18,697 nt of DNA from Chloroflexota bacterium (GCA_024232355.1 JAAEPW010000957.1:1-18697); one strand, 5' to 3'. Positions 1-7,986 are shown, counted from the stretch's first letter. The notes: generated by a model from the sequence alone, not told the origin. Made by a program: numbers and translations.

Positions 1-359
1 GGGAGACTATCCGGCAACCATCAACTTTGAGAAAGGGTGTAAATACAAGACTATGCCCCTATATGTAGGTGAAATTTCGTGACACCCCCAATATATGGAG
101 TGTCGGTCGAAATTCATCGAAACTTTTACCGGAAACTAAAGGTTAATACTATCTTGAATAGTTTTCCTGTTGACGTGACATTGTCAAATTACCAGGGCTG
201 TTCAGTTCTGACGATCTCTTGGTACAGAGCGCTCACAGCCACCGTCCCGGGGGCGGCCCATGCGACAAAACATCAGCTTGGTAATTTTCTGCCCAAAATC
301 GCTCTCGAGGACGAGGGCTGAGAGCTCGAAAAGAAGAGTTAACCATTCCCAGACGGCGC
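1..359. other. Leading intergenic region without a convincing gene
   Basis: I see no gene here that I can support. Open frames starting near 79 and 260 lack a ribosome binding site at a usable distance, resemble no known family and have low-complexity composition. Two small inverted repeats are visible: GACAC/GTGTC at about 80-103 with a CCA/TGG inner pair, and GCTCTC/GAGAGC at 301-325 with a 13-nt loop. Neither is followed by a T-run, so neither looks like a strong terminator. The stretch may hold the end of an upstream transcription unit and the regulatory region of the chemosensory operon. Confidence 0.4.
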
Positions 360-399
360 ATTCAGAAATGCGTGCGCGTATTCAGAAATGCGTGCGCGC
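360..399. repeat. Two tandem 20-bp direct repeats, operator-like
   Basis: Units at 360-379 and 380-399 are identical except for the last base and share ATTCAGAAATGCGTGCGCG. Each unit contains an imperfect dyad centred on TGCG: AATGCG..CGTATT in the first and ATGCG..CGCAT in the second. The pair lies about 70-110 bp upstream of the TATAAT at 468-473. Two head-to-tail palindromic sites ahead of a promoter fit a transcription-factor binding region, but no regulator can be named. Confidence 0.6.
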
Positions 400-467
400 A
401 TCACAAATTGAGACATTTTTGGGATATTTGAGAGACCTTTTGTGAGGCGATTGAGATGTGAGCAGGA

Positions 468-473
468 TATAAT
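468..473 (+). promoter_or_regulatory. Candidate -10 box (TATAAT) of the chemosensory operon
   Basis: A perfect TATAAT lies 30 bp before the start of the first gene of the module. That would give a transcript starting near 480 with a leader of about 22 nt. No good -35 box sits at 16-18 bp. TTGAGA at 451 is only 11 bp away and TTGTGA at 440 is 22 bp away. The promoter may therefore be activator-dependent, which would suit the tandem repeats at 360-399. Confidence 0.4.
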
Positions 474-502
474 ATGAACAGTAGAACAAGGAGAAGCAAA
501 AA

Positions 503-910
503 ATGACAAACAGAGTTGCAAGCCTGGCGGGGAAAAAAGCTCTCGTTCTCAGCGACAATGATACGCTCTTCCGGGTGGTAGAGCTGAATCTAAACAAGAT
601 GCTGGGCATGGAGGTCGTAAAGCTTGCGCCGAACACTTTGGAAACGCAGGGAATCCCGGCACAGAACGGCAATTTTGACTTGATCGTGGTGGCCATAAGC
701 TCGCCGACCGGAGAGTTGGTTGTGTCATTGATCAGAGCCCAGTTGGCTGAGCGAATCCGAAATGTCCCCTTGTTGATCATTTCCGACAGGCTGTTCCGCT
801 CTGACCCGGAAGCGCGGATTTTTCACGTGGACTTTCCCTTTCGCACCGATAGGTTCCACGATCAAGTCAGAGAGATTCTTCAGAGTGCAGACATGGAACA
901 CGTCATGTGA
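503..910 (+). CDS. Receiver-like (pseudo-REC) protein lacking the phospho-acceptor Asp
   Basis: This 135-residue protein has the size and strand pattern of a stand-alone CheY-like receiver. Strand 1 is KALVLSDND (12-20), strand 3 is FDLIVVAIS (58-66), strand 4 is NVPLLIISD (87-95), and a terminal IFHVDFPF (106-113) sits where receivers have the conserved Lys-Pro-Phe. The phospho-acceptor Asp position reads Ala64, the conserved Lys position reads Phe111, and the acidic pair is reduced to Ser17-Asp18. The Ser/Thr switch position is kept (Ser94). It therefore probably cannot be phosphorylated and may act by binding a partner. AAGGAG at 488-493 lies 9 nt before the ATG. It is the first gene of the chemosensory block, 139 nt ahead of the chemoreceptor. 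The fold is inferred from pattern only. Confidence 0.7.
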   Translation: MTNRVASLAGKKALVLSDNDTLFRVVELNLNKMLGMEVVKLAPNTLETQGIPAQNGNFDLIVVAISSPTGELVVSLIRAQLAERIRNVPLLIISDRLFRSDPEARIFHVDFPFRTDRFHDQVREILQSADMEHVM

Positions 911-988
911 ATCACGCAATTCTAAACGGGTGGGGATGAGGCAGATTAGATATGATGCTTGAATTGAACAACGGTTCACACACCACCC

Positions 989-1007
989 GCCCAAGGCGCA
1001 TTTGGGC
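989..1007 (+). other. Perfect 6-bp hairpin in the chemoreceptor leader
   Basis: GCCCAA (989-994) and TTGGGC (1002-1007) form a perfect stem around a 7-nt loop, about 30 nt upstream of the ribosome binding site of the chemoreceptor. No T-run follows, so it is not a typical terminator. It may be an mRNA-stabilising or processing hairpin in the 139-nt gap between the first two genes. Nothing else of note is visible in that gap. Confidence 0.3.
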
Positions 1008-1049
1008 CAAGGGTGACCAAAAAGTAATACACAAAAAAGGAGTATTGTT

Positions 1050-3518
1050 ATGCAGGTAAAATCAATCCAGGTCAAGATCGCATTGTGGGCAGGGTTCAGT
1101 TTGTTGCTAGTTGCAGTGATCCTGATCGGCTATGCGGTGGTAACGCTGCGGAATCAAGCAATGGATGCTGCCCAGGCTCAAGCGATCGCCATGTCGCAAT
1201 CTGAGTCTGGGATCATCAAGGCCGAGATTGAGGTTGCACTCGACGCGGCGCGCACGCTGGCCCAGGCGCTGACGGCGATCAAGAGTCAGGAAATTGTTCT
1301 GACCCGCAATGACGTCAACGCCATGCTAAGACAGGTTCTGAACGAAAATCCGAAGTTCGTCGGCGTCTACACGCTTTGGGAGCCTAGTGCTTTTGACGGT
1401 TTGGACGCCGAGCACGTCGGCCTGGAGGGGCACGACGAGACCGGGCGCTTTATTCCCTATTGGAGCCGGGACAGCAGTGGCAACATTATGGTTGAACCCC
1501 TGGTGGATTATACACAACAAGGCCCTGGCGACTATTACCAGGTGCCCAAAAGGACCAAGCAGGAGGCCATCATTGATCCCTACATCTATCCCGTGCAGGG
1601 GGAGGATGTGTTGATCACCTCTCTGGTCGTGCCGGTGATTGCGAACGGCCAATTCTACGGCATCGCCGGGGTGGATCTGCGGCTCGAGTTCCTTCAAGAG
1701 TTGGCTGACACAGTGGACCTCTATGAAGGGACAGCTGATTTGCTCCTGATCAGCAACAATGGTTCGTTAGCGGGAGTGAGCGACCAACCGGATCTCGTCG
1801 GTGAGCACATGCAAGCTTACCACGAGGATTGGGAAGAAGACATCACTTACATCCAGGGATCTCAAGTACAATACGAAGAAGATCACGGCCACATCGCCGT
1901 GTTTGTGCCGATCCAGTTTGGCAGTACGGTGACACCCTGGTCGGTGAATCTCAATATTCCTATGGACAAAATCATGGCTGAGGCGGATGCTGTGATGTGG
2001 CAGATGATCGGGATTGGCGCAATTCTGACCGGTGGCGCACTGGTATTGTTGTGGTTCGCCTCTGGGCAAATTGCCCAACCAATCCGGCAAATCACTGGCA
2101 TCGCCCAAGGCATCGCGGAAGGAGATCTCGACCAGCAGGTGGATGTCACCAGCGAGGACGAAGTCGGGGAACTGGCCGATGCCTTCCGCCGGATGACCGC
2201 TTACTTGCAAGAGATGGCCCGCGCGGCAGGCCGCATAGCGGATGGCGACCTGACGGCCGACGTCAGAGCCAGGTCAGAGCAAGACATGCTGGGCAACAGT
2301 TTTGTCCAGATGATCGTCAATCTGCGCAACCTGATCGGGCAGGTGGCCAATAGTGCCAACGGTGTTGGTGTGGCTTCTGGTCAACTCTCTGCCGCCGCCG
2401 ACCAATCCGCTCAGGCCACCAACCAGATCGCCAGCACGATTCAGCAGGTCGCTGGCGGCACGGCGCAACAGACCGAGAGTGTGTCCAGCGCCACCGGTAT
2501 AGTCGAACAGTTGACGCGCGCCATCGATGGTGTAGCTCGGGGCGCGCAGGAGCAAGCTTCTTCGGTCGGCCAATCGGCCCAAATAACCGCCCACATCTCG
2601 ACCGTCGTCCAGAAAGTGACGGCCAATGCCCAAGCCAGCGCTCAAGGCGCTGCCGAGACCGCCCAAACCGCCCGCGATGGCGCAGAGACGGTCGCAAAGA
2701 CGGTCAAAGGTATGGAAAGCATCAAGGCCAGCACCGACATGGTGGCGCAAAGGGTCCAAGAGATGGGCCAGCGTTCCGAGCAGATCGGCGATATTGTGGC
2801 GACGATTGACGACATTGCCTCCCAGACGAACCTGCTGGCCCTCAACGCCGCTATCGAAGCCGCTCGCGCCGGGGAACACGGCAAGGGTTTCGCAGTGGTG
2901 GCCGACGAGGTGCGCAAACTGGCCGAGAGTTCTACCGAGGCCACCAAAGAGATCGCTGGGCTGATCAAGGATGTGCAGCGGACCATCACAGAAGCCGTGC
3001 AGGCGATGGACGAAGGCGCAACCCAAGTTGAAGCGGGTATGGCGCAGGCCGACGATGCTGGTCGGGCACTGGATGTGATCTTGGCAGCCGCCGAGTTGGT
3101 CAACCGGCAAGTGGGCGAGATCGCCACCGCCGCTCGGGAGATGGATGCGTCGGCCAACGAACTGGTAGGCGCGATGGACAGTGTCTCGGCAGTGGTGGAA
3201 GAGAACACCGCCTCCACCGAAGAGATGTCTGCCGGAGCGGGCGAGGCGTCACAGGCCATCGAGAATATTGCGGCTATCTCGGAAGAGAACAGTGCGGCAT
3301 CCGAAGAAATGAGTGCGACGGTCGAAGAAATGACCGCGCAGGTGGAAGAGGTCACCGCCTCAGCCCAGTCGTTGTCTGGGATGGCTGTCGAGTTGCAAAC
3401 GTTGGTGGCACAGTTTAGACTGCCCGATGGTGGGTCCACAGCATCACCAGCGGCGGCCCAAGGTGGGAACGGATGGGAGCATAAAAAAGCGCAGACACCT
3501 AGACGATATCGAGCGTAA
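1050..3518 (+). CDS. Methyl-accepting chemotaxis protein with dCACHE-like sensor
   Basis: This 822-residue membrane chemoreceptor has TM1 at about 11-33 and a periplasmic double-CACHE-like sensor at about 35-310. The sensor contains [10 protein letters not shown], a WSR motif, DYYQVPK, DPYIYP and YGIAGVDL, all typical of dCACHE_1 domains. TM2 is at about 316-338, followed by HAMP at about 340-390 and a second HAMP-like segment at 391-430. A long coiled-coil signalling domain ends the protein. The CheA/CheW-binding hairpin tip lies at about 586-625 and includes [18 protein letters not shown] and [14 protein letters not shown]. Glu/Gln-rich stretches flank it as candidate methylation or deamidation sites. 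The protein ends in RRYRA, with no NWETF-like CheR/CheB tether. AAAGGAG at 1036-1042 lies 7 nt before the ATG. It is probably the input receptor for the CheA encoded downstream. The ligand is unknown; dCACHE domains often bind amino acids or other small metabolites. Confidence 0.95.
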   Translation: MQVKSIQVKIALWAGFSLLLVAVILIGYAVVTLRNQAMDAAQAQAIAMSQSESGIIKAEIEVALDAARTLAQALTAIKSQEIVLTRNDVNAMLRQVLNENPKFVGVYTLWEPSAFDGLDAEHVGLEGHDETGRFIPYWSRDSSGNIMVEPLVDYTQQGPGDYYQVPKRTKQEAIIDPYIYPVQGEDVLITSLVVPVIANGQFYGIAGVDLRLEFLQELADTVDLYEGTADLLLISNNGSLAGVSDQPDLVGEHMQAYHEDWEEDITYIQGSQVQYEEDHGHIAVFVPIQFGSTVTPWSVNLNIPMDKIMAEADAVMWQMIGIGAILTGGALVLLWFASGQIAQPIRQITGIAQGIAEGDLDQQVDVTSEDEVGELADAFRRMTAYLQEMARAAGRIADGDLTADVRARSEQDMLGNSFVQMIVNLRNLIGQVANSANGVGVASGQLSAAADQSAQATNQIASTIQQVAGGTAQQTESVSSATGIVEQLTRAIDGVARGAQEQASSVGQSAQITAHISTVVQKVTANAQASAQGAAETAQTARDGAETVAKTVKGMESIKASTDMVAQRVQEMGQRSEQIGDIVATIDDIASQTNLLALNAAIEAARAGEHGKGFAVVADEVRKLAESSTEATKEIAGLIKDVQRTITEAVQAMDEGATQVEAGMAQADDAGRALDVILAAAELVNRQVGEIATAAREMDASANELVGAMDSVSAVVEENTASTEEMSAGAGEASQAIENIAAISEENSAASEEMSATVEEMTAQVEEVTASAQSLSGMAVELQTLVAQFRLPDGGSTASPAAAQGGNGWEHKKAQTPRRYRA

Positions 3519-3686
3519 AAAGTGAAATGTGAATCATATCACAACAAGTGTGTACAATCAAGAAATGTGTGTTCACAAGACAAGCTGAACGGAGACAGAA
3601 AATAGTTTTTACGAATAGATCAGGCAAGTGGATGTGGCAAATGGGCAATAACCTATTCATACCATCACTGAAAAAGGAGATAACCA

Positions 3687-4076
3687 ATGGCATACTTTGA
3701 CGAATCGTACTTGGCTATTCGCTGGGATGAAGGAACTCGATGTGTGGTAATGAGATGGAAAAAGGCCGTTCACGGCCAAGAGTTTAGAATTGGCCTGGAA
3801 AAGGGGCTGGAATTGGTCAAAGAGAAGACGGCGAGCCGGTGGTTGGCTGATGTGCGAAATATCGACGCGCTTTCGGAGGATGACCAAGAGTGGTCGAATG
3901 GGAATTGGTTCCCGCGTGTCTTGAGTGCGGGCATCAAGCGGAATGCGCTGATCGTTCCGACGAGCACACTGCGTCAAATAGCCATCGAGGCGATCATGAG
4001 CAAGGTCGAAGGGATAGATTTGGAAACGGCTTATTTTGATAATGTCGAGCAAGCCAAAAGGTGGCTTGATTCCTGA
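3687..4076 (+). CDS. Small SpoIIAA/STAS-like protein
   Basis: This 129-residue soluble protein has an alternating strand/helix pattern similar to SpoIIAA-like (STAS/SEC14-type) proteins. An N-terminal strand pair reads YLAIRWDEGTRCVVMRW (8-24). A helix at 31-47 leads to the core strand RWLADVRNID (51-60), then EDDQEW (64-69), NWFPR (73-77), the strand NALIVPTST (86-94) and a C-terminal YFDNVEQAKRWL helix. The canonical anti-anti-sigma phospho-Ser motif (Asp-x-Ser) is absent, so a phospho-switch role is not supported. AAGGAG at 3674-3679 lies 7 nt before the ATG. It sits between the chemoreceptor and cheA, 168 nt after the first and 99 nt before the second. That placement suggests an accessory or scaffolding role, which is inference. 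The family assignment is by pattern and moderately secure. Confidence 0.7.
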   Translation: MAYFDESYLAIRWDEGTRCVVMRWKKAVHGQEFRIGLEKGLELVKEKTASRWLADVRNIDALSEDDQEWSNGNWFPRVLSAGIKRNALIVPTSTLRQIAIEAIMSKVEGIDLETAYFDNVEQAKRWLDS

Positions 4077-4111
4077 GACCTTGTCGGGTCGAGGAAATTG
4101 TTTCGCACTGG

Positions 4112-4126
4112 CTCCTTTTGAAGGAG
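4112..4126 (+). other. Hairpin CTCCTT-TTG-AAGGAG before cheA
   Basis: CTCCTT (4112-4117) and AAGGAG (4121-4126) are perfect inverted repeats around a 3-nt loop. The 3' arm is a full Shine-Dalgarno sequence. It lies 22 nt before the ATG at 4149 and about 50 nt before the chosen cheA start at 4176, so it is probably not the working cheA ribosome binding site. It could be a small RNA stem in the leader. The loop is very tight, and chance is possible. Confidence 0.3.
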
Positions 4127-4175
4127 ATCAGATCACGCGGCACGGTGTATGCAAGGTTGGAGAGTGGGGAGCACT

Positions 4176-6284
4176 ATGGAAAATATATTGACATTTGAAC
4201 TCCACGCGGAAGAAACAGAAGATTTTCTTCAGGATGTCAACGAGAACCTGGACGCTTTGGAAGCGGGTATCTTGCGCATGGAGCAATCGGCGGACCTCGA
4301 CACGCTCAATGCGACTTTTCGCGCTGCCCACACGGTCAAGGCGGTAGCTGCTACCGTGGGCCACCACCAAATGACCGAGATCACCCATACCCTAGAGACC
4401 CTCTTTGACACGATGCGTGAAGGCGAATTAAGCCCCACTCAAGCGGTGACCGACCGACTGCTCGCCACAGTCGACGTGCTCAAGGCTCTGCGAGATGAAG
4501 TGGTCACCAGGCAGCCTAGTGGCGTGGATGCTGCTGCTTTTCTGTCTGGACTGCGCGCACTGATAAATGGCGATGCTGGCGGACAGAAATCAGCCCCTGT
4601 TGTTTTGGACATTCAAGAAACCCAACACCTTGACGCGGTACATTTTGTGCTCACTGATGAACAGGCGGCCCAAGCGCAAAGCTGCCGTCAACAGGGACAG
4701 GCCATACGCAAAGTCATAGCCGTTGCCCGCACTGATGGTTTCGCGCAAGGCGCTCGCCTCCTCCAAGCAGCGATGGAATTGCACGAAATGGGCCAAGTTA
4801 TCGCCCAGCAACCGTCGCAGTCTCACTTGAACGAGGGGCAACACGACGGTTATTTGTGGCTCGTACTTGCCACCCATGTCGATACGGACATGATCGATGA
4901 GACGTTGGGCTATATCTCGGATCTGGCCGCATATCGCGTGTGCCCCTACGAGTTGGATGAATTGGGCCAGTCTTCTGCTGAACTGCTGGCCGAACTTTTG
5001 GCGGATACGTCGACGGACGCTGCCTCTGCCGCCTCACAATCGGCTGTGGAAACGGATGTGTCGGGCGCTGATCAGACCGTTCGCATCAGTGTCGAGCGCC
5101 TCGATACGCTCATGAACCTGGTGGGCGAACTGGTCACCGACCGGACTCGCTTGGTGCAGATCCAAGATCTGTTACAGTCCAAGTACGGCAAGAACGGCTC
5201 GGTCGGTGCGTTGAGCGATATGGTCTCTCACTTTGATCGCGTGGTAGACAGTTTGCAGGAAGAGGTGATGGAAGCCCGGATGCTGCCTATTGCACATCTC
5301 TTTCAAAAGTTCCCACGTCTCGTTCGCGACGTGGCCCGCATCTCTAATAAACAGGTCAACCTGATTATTGATGGTGAGGCCACCGAACTCGATCGCTCTG
5401 TCATTGAGGTCATTGGCGATCCTCTGATTCACCTGCTGCGCAACGCGGTGGACCATGGCCTCGAATCGCCCCAGGACCGGATCGCGGCGGGCAAGCCGCC
5501 TACGGGTACCATCTGGCTCGCCGCGGCCCACGAGGAAGGCCACATTGTCATCACGGTCAAAGACGACGGACGAGGCATTGACCCGGAGCGGATACGCCGT
5601 TCGGCTGTCAATCGTGGTTTGATGTCTGAGGAGCAAGTTGCCCAACTCGACGACGATGCGGCCATCAACTATATTTTTCAACCCAACCTCTCCACTGCCG
5701 AAAAGGTCACCGACGTCTCGGGGCGGGGGGTGGGGCTGGATGTGGTGCGCACCAACGTCAAGCAACTCAGCGGCTCGGTGGTGGTAGAGAGCGAGATCGG
5801 GCAGGGCACGACCTTTCGCGTCACTTTGCCCCTCACGCTGGCTATTGTGCAAGCGATGATGATCGGCCTGGGAGATGACGTATACGCGATTCCACTGACG
5901 AGCATCGTCGAGTCGTTGTACCTGGCGGACGTCCAGGCCAGCACTGTGCAAGGCAAGCCCGTGATCACGTGGCGCAACCAGGTACTGCCGATCGTGCGAT
6001 TGCGTCAATTTTTTACTCACACCCGTATGGCCCTGGCTCCCCCCAACGGCACCAAACAGGCCGTGGTGACGGTGGCATGGGGCAAACTAAAGGCTGGCTT
6101 GGTGGTAGATCAACTGCTCGGCAAACAAGAGATTGTGATAAAGTCGCTCGGTTCTTTTATCGGCAACGTGCCAGGTCTGTCGGGTTGTACCATTCTGGGC
6201 GATGGGCGGATCGCCCTCATTGTAGATGTTCCGGGCCTTATTGGTGCTTGCTTGCAAGCTCAAAGGCAGGAGGGTGCAAAGTGA
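4176..6284 (+). CDS. cheA: Chemotaxis histidine kinase CheA
   Basis: This 702-residue cytoplasmic kinase autophosphorylates on the P1 His and passes phosphate to CheY. P1/Hpt spans about 5-110 with His52 in FRAAHTVKA. A CheY-binding P2-like domain lies at about 150-262, including the stretch from GARLLQ to VIAQQPS. P3 dimerisation starts near 302 (RISVERLDTLMNLVGELV). P4 ATPase carries the N box LLRNAVDHGLE (420-430), G1 DDGRGID (463-469), an F-box-like IFQPNLSTAEKVTDVSGRG and G2 GRGVGLDVV (516-524). P5, a CheW-like domain, runs from about 555 to the end. I chose ATG 4176 because GGGGAG (4166-4171) lies just ahead, whereas ATG 4149 has no usable site. In P1 the Gly that usually follows the conserved Lys is Ala56. 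The stop codon overlaps the GTG start of cheC, which indicates translational coupling. Confidence 0.96.
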   Translation: MENILTFELHAEETEDFLQDVNENLDALEAGILRMEQSADLDTLNATFRAAHTVKAVAATVGHHQMTEITHTLETLFDTMREGELSPTQAVTDRLLATVDVLKALRDEVVTRQPSGVDAAAFLSGLRALINGDAGGQKSAPVVLDIQETQHLDAVHFVLTDEQAAQAQSCRQQGQAIRKVIAVARTDGFAQGARLLQAAMELHEMGQVIAQQPSQSHLNEGQHDGYLWLVLATHVDTDMIDETLGYISDLAAYRVCPYELDELGQSSAELLAELLADTSTDAASAASQSAVETDVSGADQTVRISVERLDTLMNLVGELVTDRTRLVQIQDLLQSKYGKNGSVGALSDMVSHFDRVVDSLQEEVMEARMLPIAHLFQKFPRLVRDVARISNKQVNLIIDGEATELDRSVIEVIGDPLIHLLRNAVDHGLESPQDRIAAGKPPTGTIWLAAAHEEGHIVITVKDDGRGIDPERIRRSAVNRGLMSEEQVAQLDDDAAINYIFQPNLSTAEKVTDVSGRGVGLDVVRTNVKQLSGSVVVESEIGQGTTFRVTLPLTLAIVQAMMIGLGDDVYAIPLTSIVESLYLADVQASTVQGKPVITWRNQVLPIVRLRQFFTHTRMALAPPNGTKQAVVTVAWGKLKAGLVVDQLLGKQEIVIKSLGSFIGNVPGLSGCTILGDGRIALIVDVPGLIGACLQAQRQEGAK

Positions 6285-6886
6285 ACGATCAACAAGCAAT
6301 TTGGCACAATCTAGTCAGTGGTCCGCACTCGGACCAGACGTTGAACCAGGTGATGTGGCAAGTGGTGAGCGGCTTGTCCGAGATGACGGGACAGTCGATC
6401 AACAACGAAATGCCCCAGGTAAAAAAAATTCCCATCGCTCAGGTGCCCATGCGCGTTGGTCACCCGGAAGCGGAAATGGTGGGGGTTTACCTGTCTATCG
6501 GAGGGGGGCTGCGTGGGCAGGCTATCCTGATCTTGCCTTTGAGCAGTGCCCTGAACATGGTAGATTTGTTGATGGGCGAGTCGCCAGGCACGAGCACTGA
6601 ACTGGGGGATATGGAGCGGTCGGCGCTGGCCGAGATCGGCAATATGACGCTCTCGTATTTTCTCAATGCCACGGCCAGCCTCGCCGATGCTACGGAAATG
6701 TTGCAACCATCCCCCCCGGCTGTGATGGTGGATATGTTGGGTGCGATTCTGGACGTGATCGTCACATCGGTGGGGGCTGTGCGAGACGATATGCTGATCG
6801 TCGAAACGGGTTTCAAGGATTCCGGCGGAAACGTACACGGATATTTTTGGGTGATGCCCGATCCGGCTATTCAGGGTTTGGGGTAG
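6281..6886 (+). CDS. cheC: CheC-type CheY-P phosphatase with one intact active-site half
   Basis: This protein of about 201 residues belongs to the CheC/CheX/FliY phosphatase family, which dephosphorylates CheY-P and binds CheD. The second half holds the signature SALAEIGN (114-121), giving the catalytic Ser-x3-Glu-x2-Asn pattern with Glu118 and Asn121. It is followed by YFLNATASLA, a Pro-rich turn and VDMLGAILDV, as in the C-terminal half of classical CheC. The first half (about 17-99) keeps the fold-like pattern LRGQAILILPLSSALNMVDLLMG. At the expected first active site it reads LNQVMWQVVSGLSEMTG, with no Glu-x2-Asn. GTG 6281 is chosen because AGGAGGG (6268-6274) lies 6 nt upstream and the GTG overlaps the cheA stop (GTGA). 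The frame stays open further upstream inside cheA, but that extension is a shadow. Confidence 0.9.
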   Translation: MNDQQAIWHNLVSGPHSDQTLNQVMWQVVSGLSEMTGQSINNEMPQVKKIPIAQVPMRVGHPEAEMVGVYLSIGGGLRGQAILILPLSSALNMVDLLMGESPGTSTELGDMERSALAEIGNMTLSYFLNATASLADATEMLQPSPPAVMVDMLGAILDVIVTSVGAVRDDMLIVETGFKDSGGNVHGYFWVMPDPAIQGLG

Positions 6887-6926
6887 GAGTTTGGAAGAGA
6901 ATGACAAGTAACGATAGGAGCAGACG

Positions 6927-7505
6927 ATGACCGAAAATATGCGTTCTGTCGGCATCGGGGAACTGATCACAAGTGATGCGCCCAACGACGTGTTGGTGGC
7001 CTATGGACTTGGCTCGTGTGTGGCGATCTGTTTGTATGATCCGGCGGTAAAAGTGGGTGGGATGTTGCACGCGCTGCTGCCAGCCAATCCCAAAAACAAT
7101 AGTAGTGGGGGCAATCCTCTCAAGTTCGTGGACCAGGGTCTGCCGCTGTTGCTCAAATCTCTGTCAAAGTTGGGGGGCATACGCACCCGATTGATCGCGC
7201 AACTATGCGGCGGTGCTCAGGCACTATCGGCCCTCGGTTTTGAAAATGACGATTTGGCAAGTATCGGAAAACGTAATATACTGGCTGCTCAAACTGCCCT
7301 AAAGGCGGCAGGTATTCCAGTACGAGCACAAGCCATTGGTGGTCGCATCGGTCGCACGGTGAGGCTCTACATTGTGGATGGGGAGGTCACGGTCAGAAGC
7401 TTGGGGCAAGACGTACAAGTTTTTACCCTTGTCCCAGATACCAAACCTCAAGCACAAAACATGGCAACGCAGCATAGATCAGGAGGCGCATTATGGCCAA
7501 AATAA
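6927..7505 (+). CDS. cheD: Chemoreceptor glutamine deamidase CheD
   Basis: This 192-residue protein matches CheD, which deamidates receptor glutamines and in CheC systems shuttles between receptors and CheC. The core GIGELITS, YGLGSCVAICLYDP and GGMLHALLP places the catalytic Cys at 31 and His at 48. The 17-residue spacing equals Cys27-His44 of Thermotoga maritima CheD. The position of Thr21 in that enzyme is Ala25 here. Later family features are AQLCGGAQAL (91-100), KRNILAAQ and IGGRIGRTVRLYI. After the core there is a C-terminal tail of about 26 residues beyond the Thermotoga length, whose codons double as the cheY ribosome binding site. AGGAG at 6916-6920 lies 6 nt before the ATG. The gene overlaps cheY by 13 nt. 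Activity may be reduced or depend on other residues because of the Thr-to-Ala change. Confidence 0.93.
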   Translation: MTENMRSVGIGELITSDAPNDVLVAYGLGSCVAICLYDPAVKVGGMLHALLPANPKNNSSGGNPLKFVDQGLPLLLKSLSKLGGIRTRLIAQLCGGAQALSALGFENDDLASIGKRNILAAQTALKAAGIPVRAQAIGGRIGRTVRLYIVDGEVTVRSLGQDVQVFTLVPDTKPQAQNMATQHRSGGALWPK

Positions 7506-7849
7506 TGGTTGTGGATGACAGTTTGTTTATGCGAAATAATCTCTCAAAATTGCTTGGTCGAAATGGATACGAGATCATCGTCGCGGAGAATGGCGAGCAG
7601 GCAGTGGAGAATTATCGTCAGGCTCGCCCGGATGCGGTGATTATGGATATCACCATGCCCAAAATGGACGGCCTGACGGCCCTGAGCGAGATCCGCGCGT
7701 TCGATTCCAAGGCCAAAGTCATCATGCTCACGGCAATGGATCAAGAGTCGGCGGCGACGCAGGCCATCCGGCGCGGAGCCAAGGACTTTTTGGGCAAACC
7801 GGCTCCACCCAAACGGATACTCGCGGCGCTGCAACATGTGCTGAGATAG
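7493..7849 (+). CDS. cheY: Response regulator CheY (single-domain receiver)
   Basis: This 118-residue stand-alone receiver is phosphorylated by CheA and dephosphorylated by CheC. All key residues are present: the acidic pair Asp8-Asp9 in KIMVVDDS, phospho-acceptor Asp52 in DAVIMDITMP, Thr80 in VIMLTA, and Lys102 in FLGKPAPP. There is no output domain. The DITMPKMDGL form is typical of CheY proteins of CheC/CheD systems. AGGAGG (7481-7486) lies inside the 3' end of cheD, 6 nt before the ATG. It is the last gene of the module and is followed by the intrinsic terminator at 7904. The output target (flagellar motor, pili or other) is not encoded nearby. Confidence 0.95.
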   Translation: MAKIMVVDDSLFMRNNLSKLLGRNGYEIIVAENGEQAVENYRQARPDAVIMDITMPKMDGLTALSEIRAFDSKAKVIMLTAMDQESAATQAIRRGAKDFLGKPAPPKRILAALQHVLR

Positions 7850-7903
7850 AACAAGTTCTGTTTGTTGGCTATTTGTCAGGTGCTGTGAGTGTTTTCATAT
7901 GTC

Positions 7904-7940
7904 AAATCTCCACTTTTCTCAAGGTGGAGATTTTTGTTTG
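7904..7940 (+). terminator. Rho-independent terminator after cheY
   Basis: AAATCTCCAC (7904-7913) pairs with GTGGAGATTT (7924-7933). The stem extends inward through TTT/AAG to a TCTC tetraloop, and TTTTTGTTT follows. It lies about 55 nt after the cheY stop and is the clear 3' end of the chemosensory operon. Confidence 0.9.
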
Positions 7941-7986
7941 ATGGTCTAATTGACTGACAAATCTTTTTGGGCCGTGTTCACCCCAA

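Noticed and set aside
79..321. 80-residue open frame in the leading region
   Set aside because: GTG start with no properly spaced ribosome binding site, no family resemblance, and composition like random sequence.
360..399. CRISPR array
   Set aside because: Two 20-bp units directly abutting without spacers; this is a tandem repeat, not a CRISPR.
2274..3439. Long antisense frames inside the chemoreceptor gene
   Set aside because: Complement shadows of a GC-rich, Ala/Glu-rich coiled-coil gene; no family features.
5969..6280. Upstream extension of the cheC frame
   Set aside because: It overlaps the CheW-like domain of cheA in another frame. GTG 6281 has AGGAGGG and a GTGA overlap.
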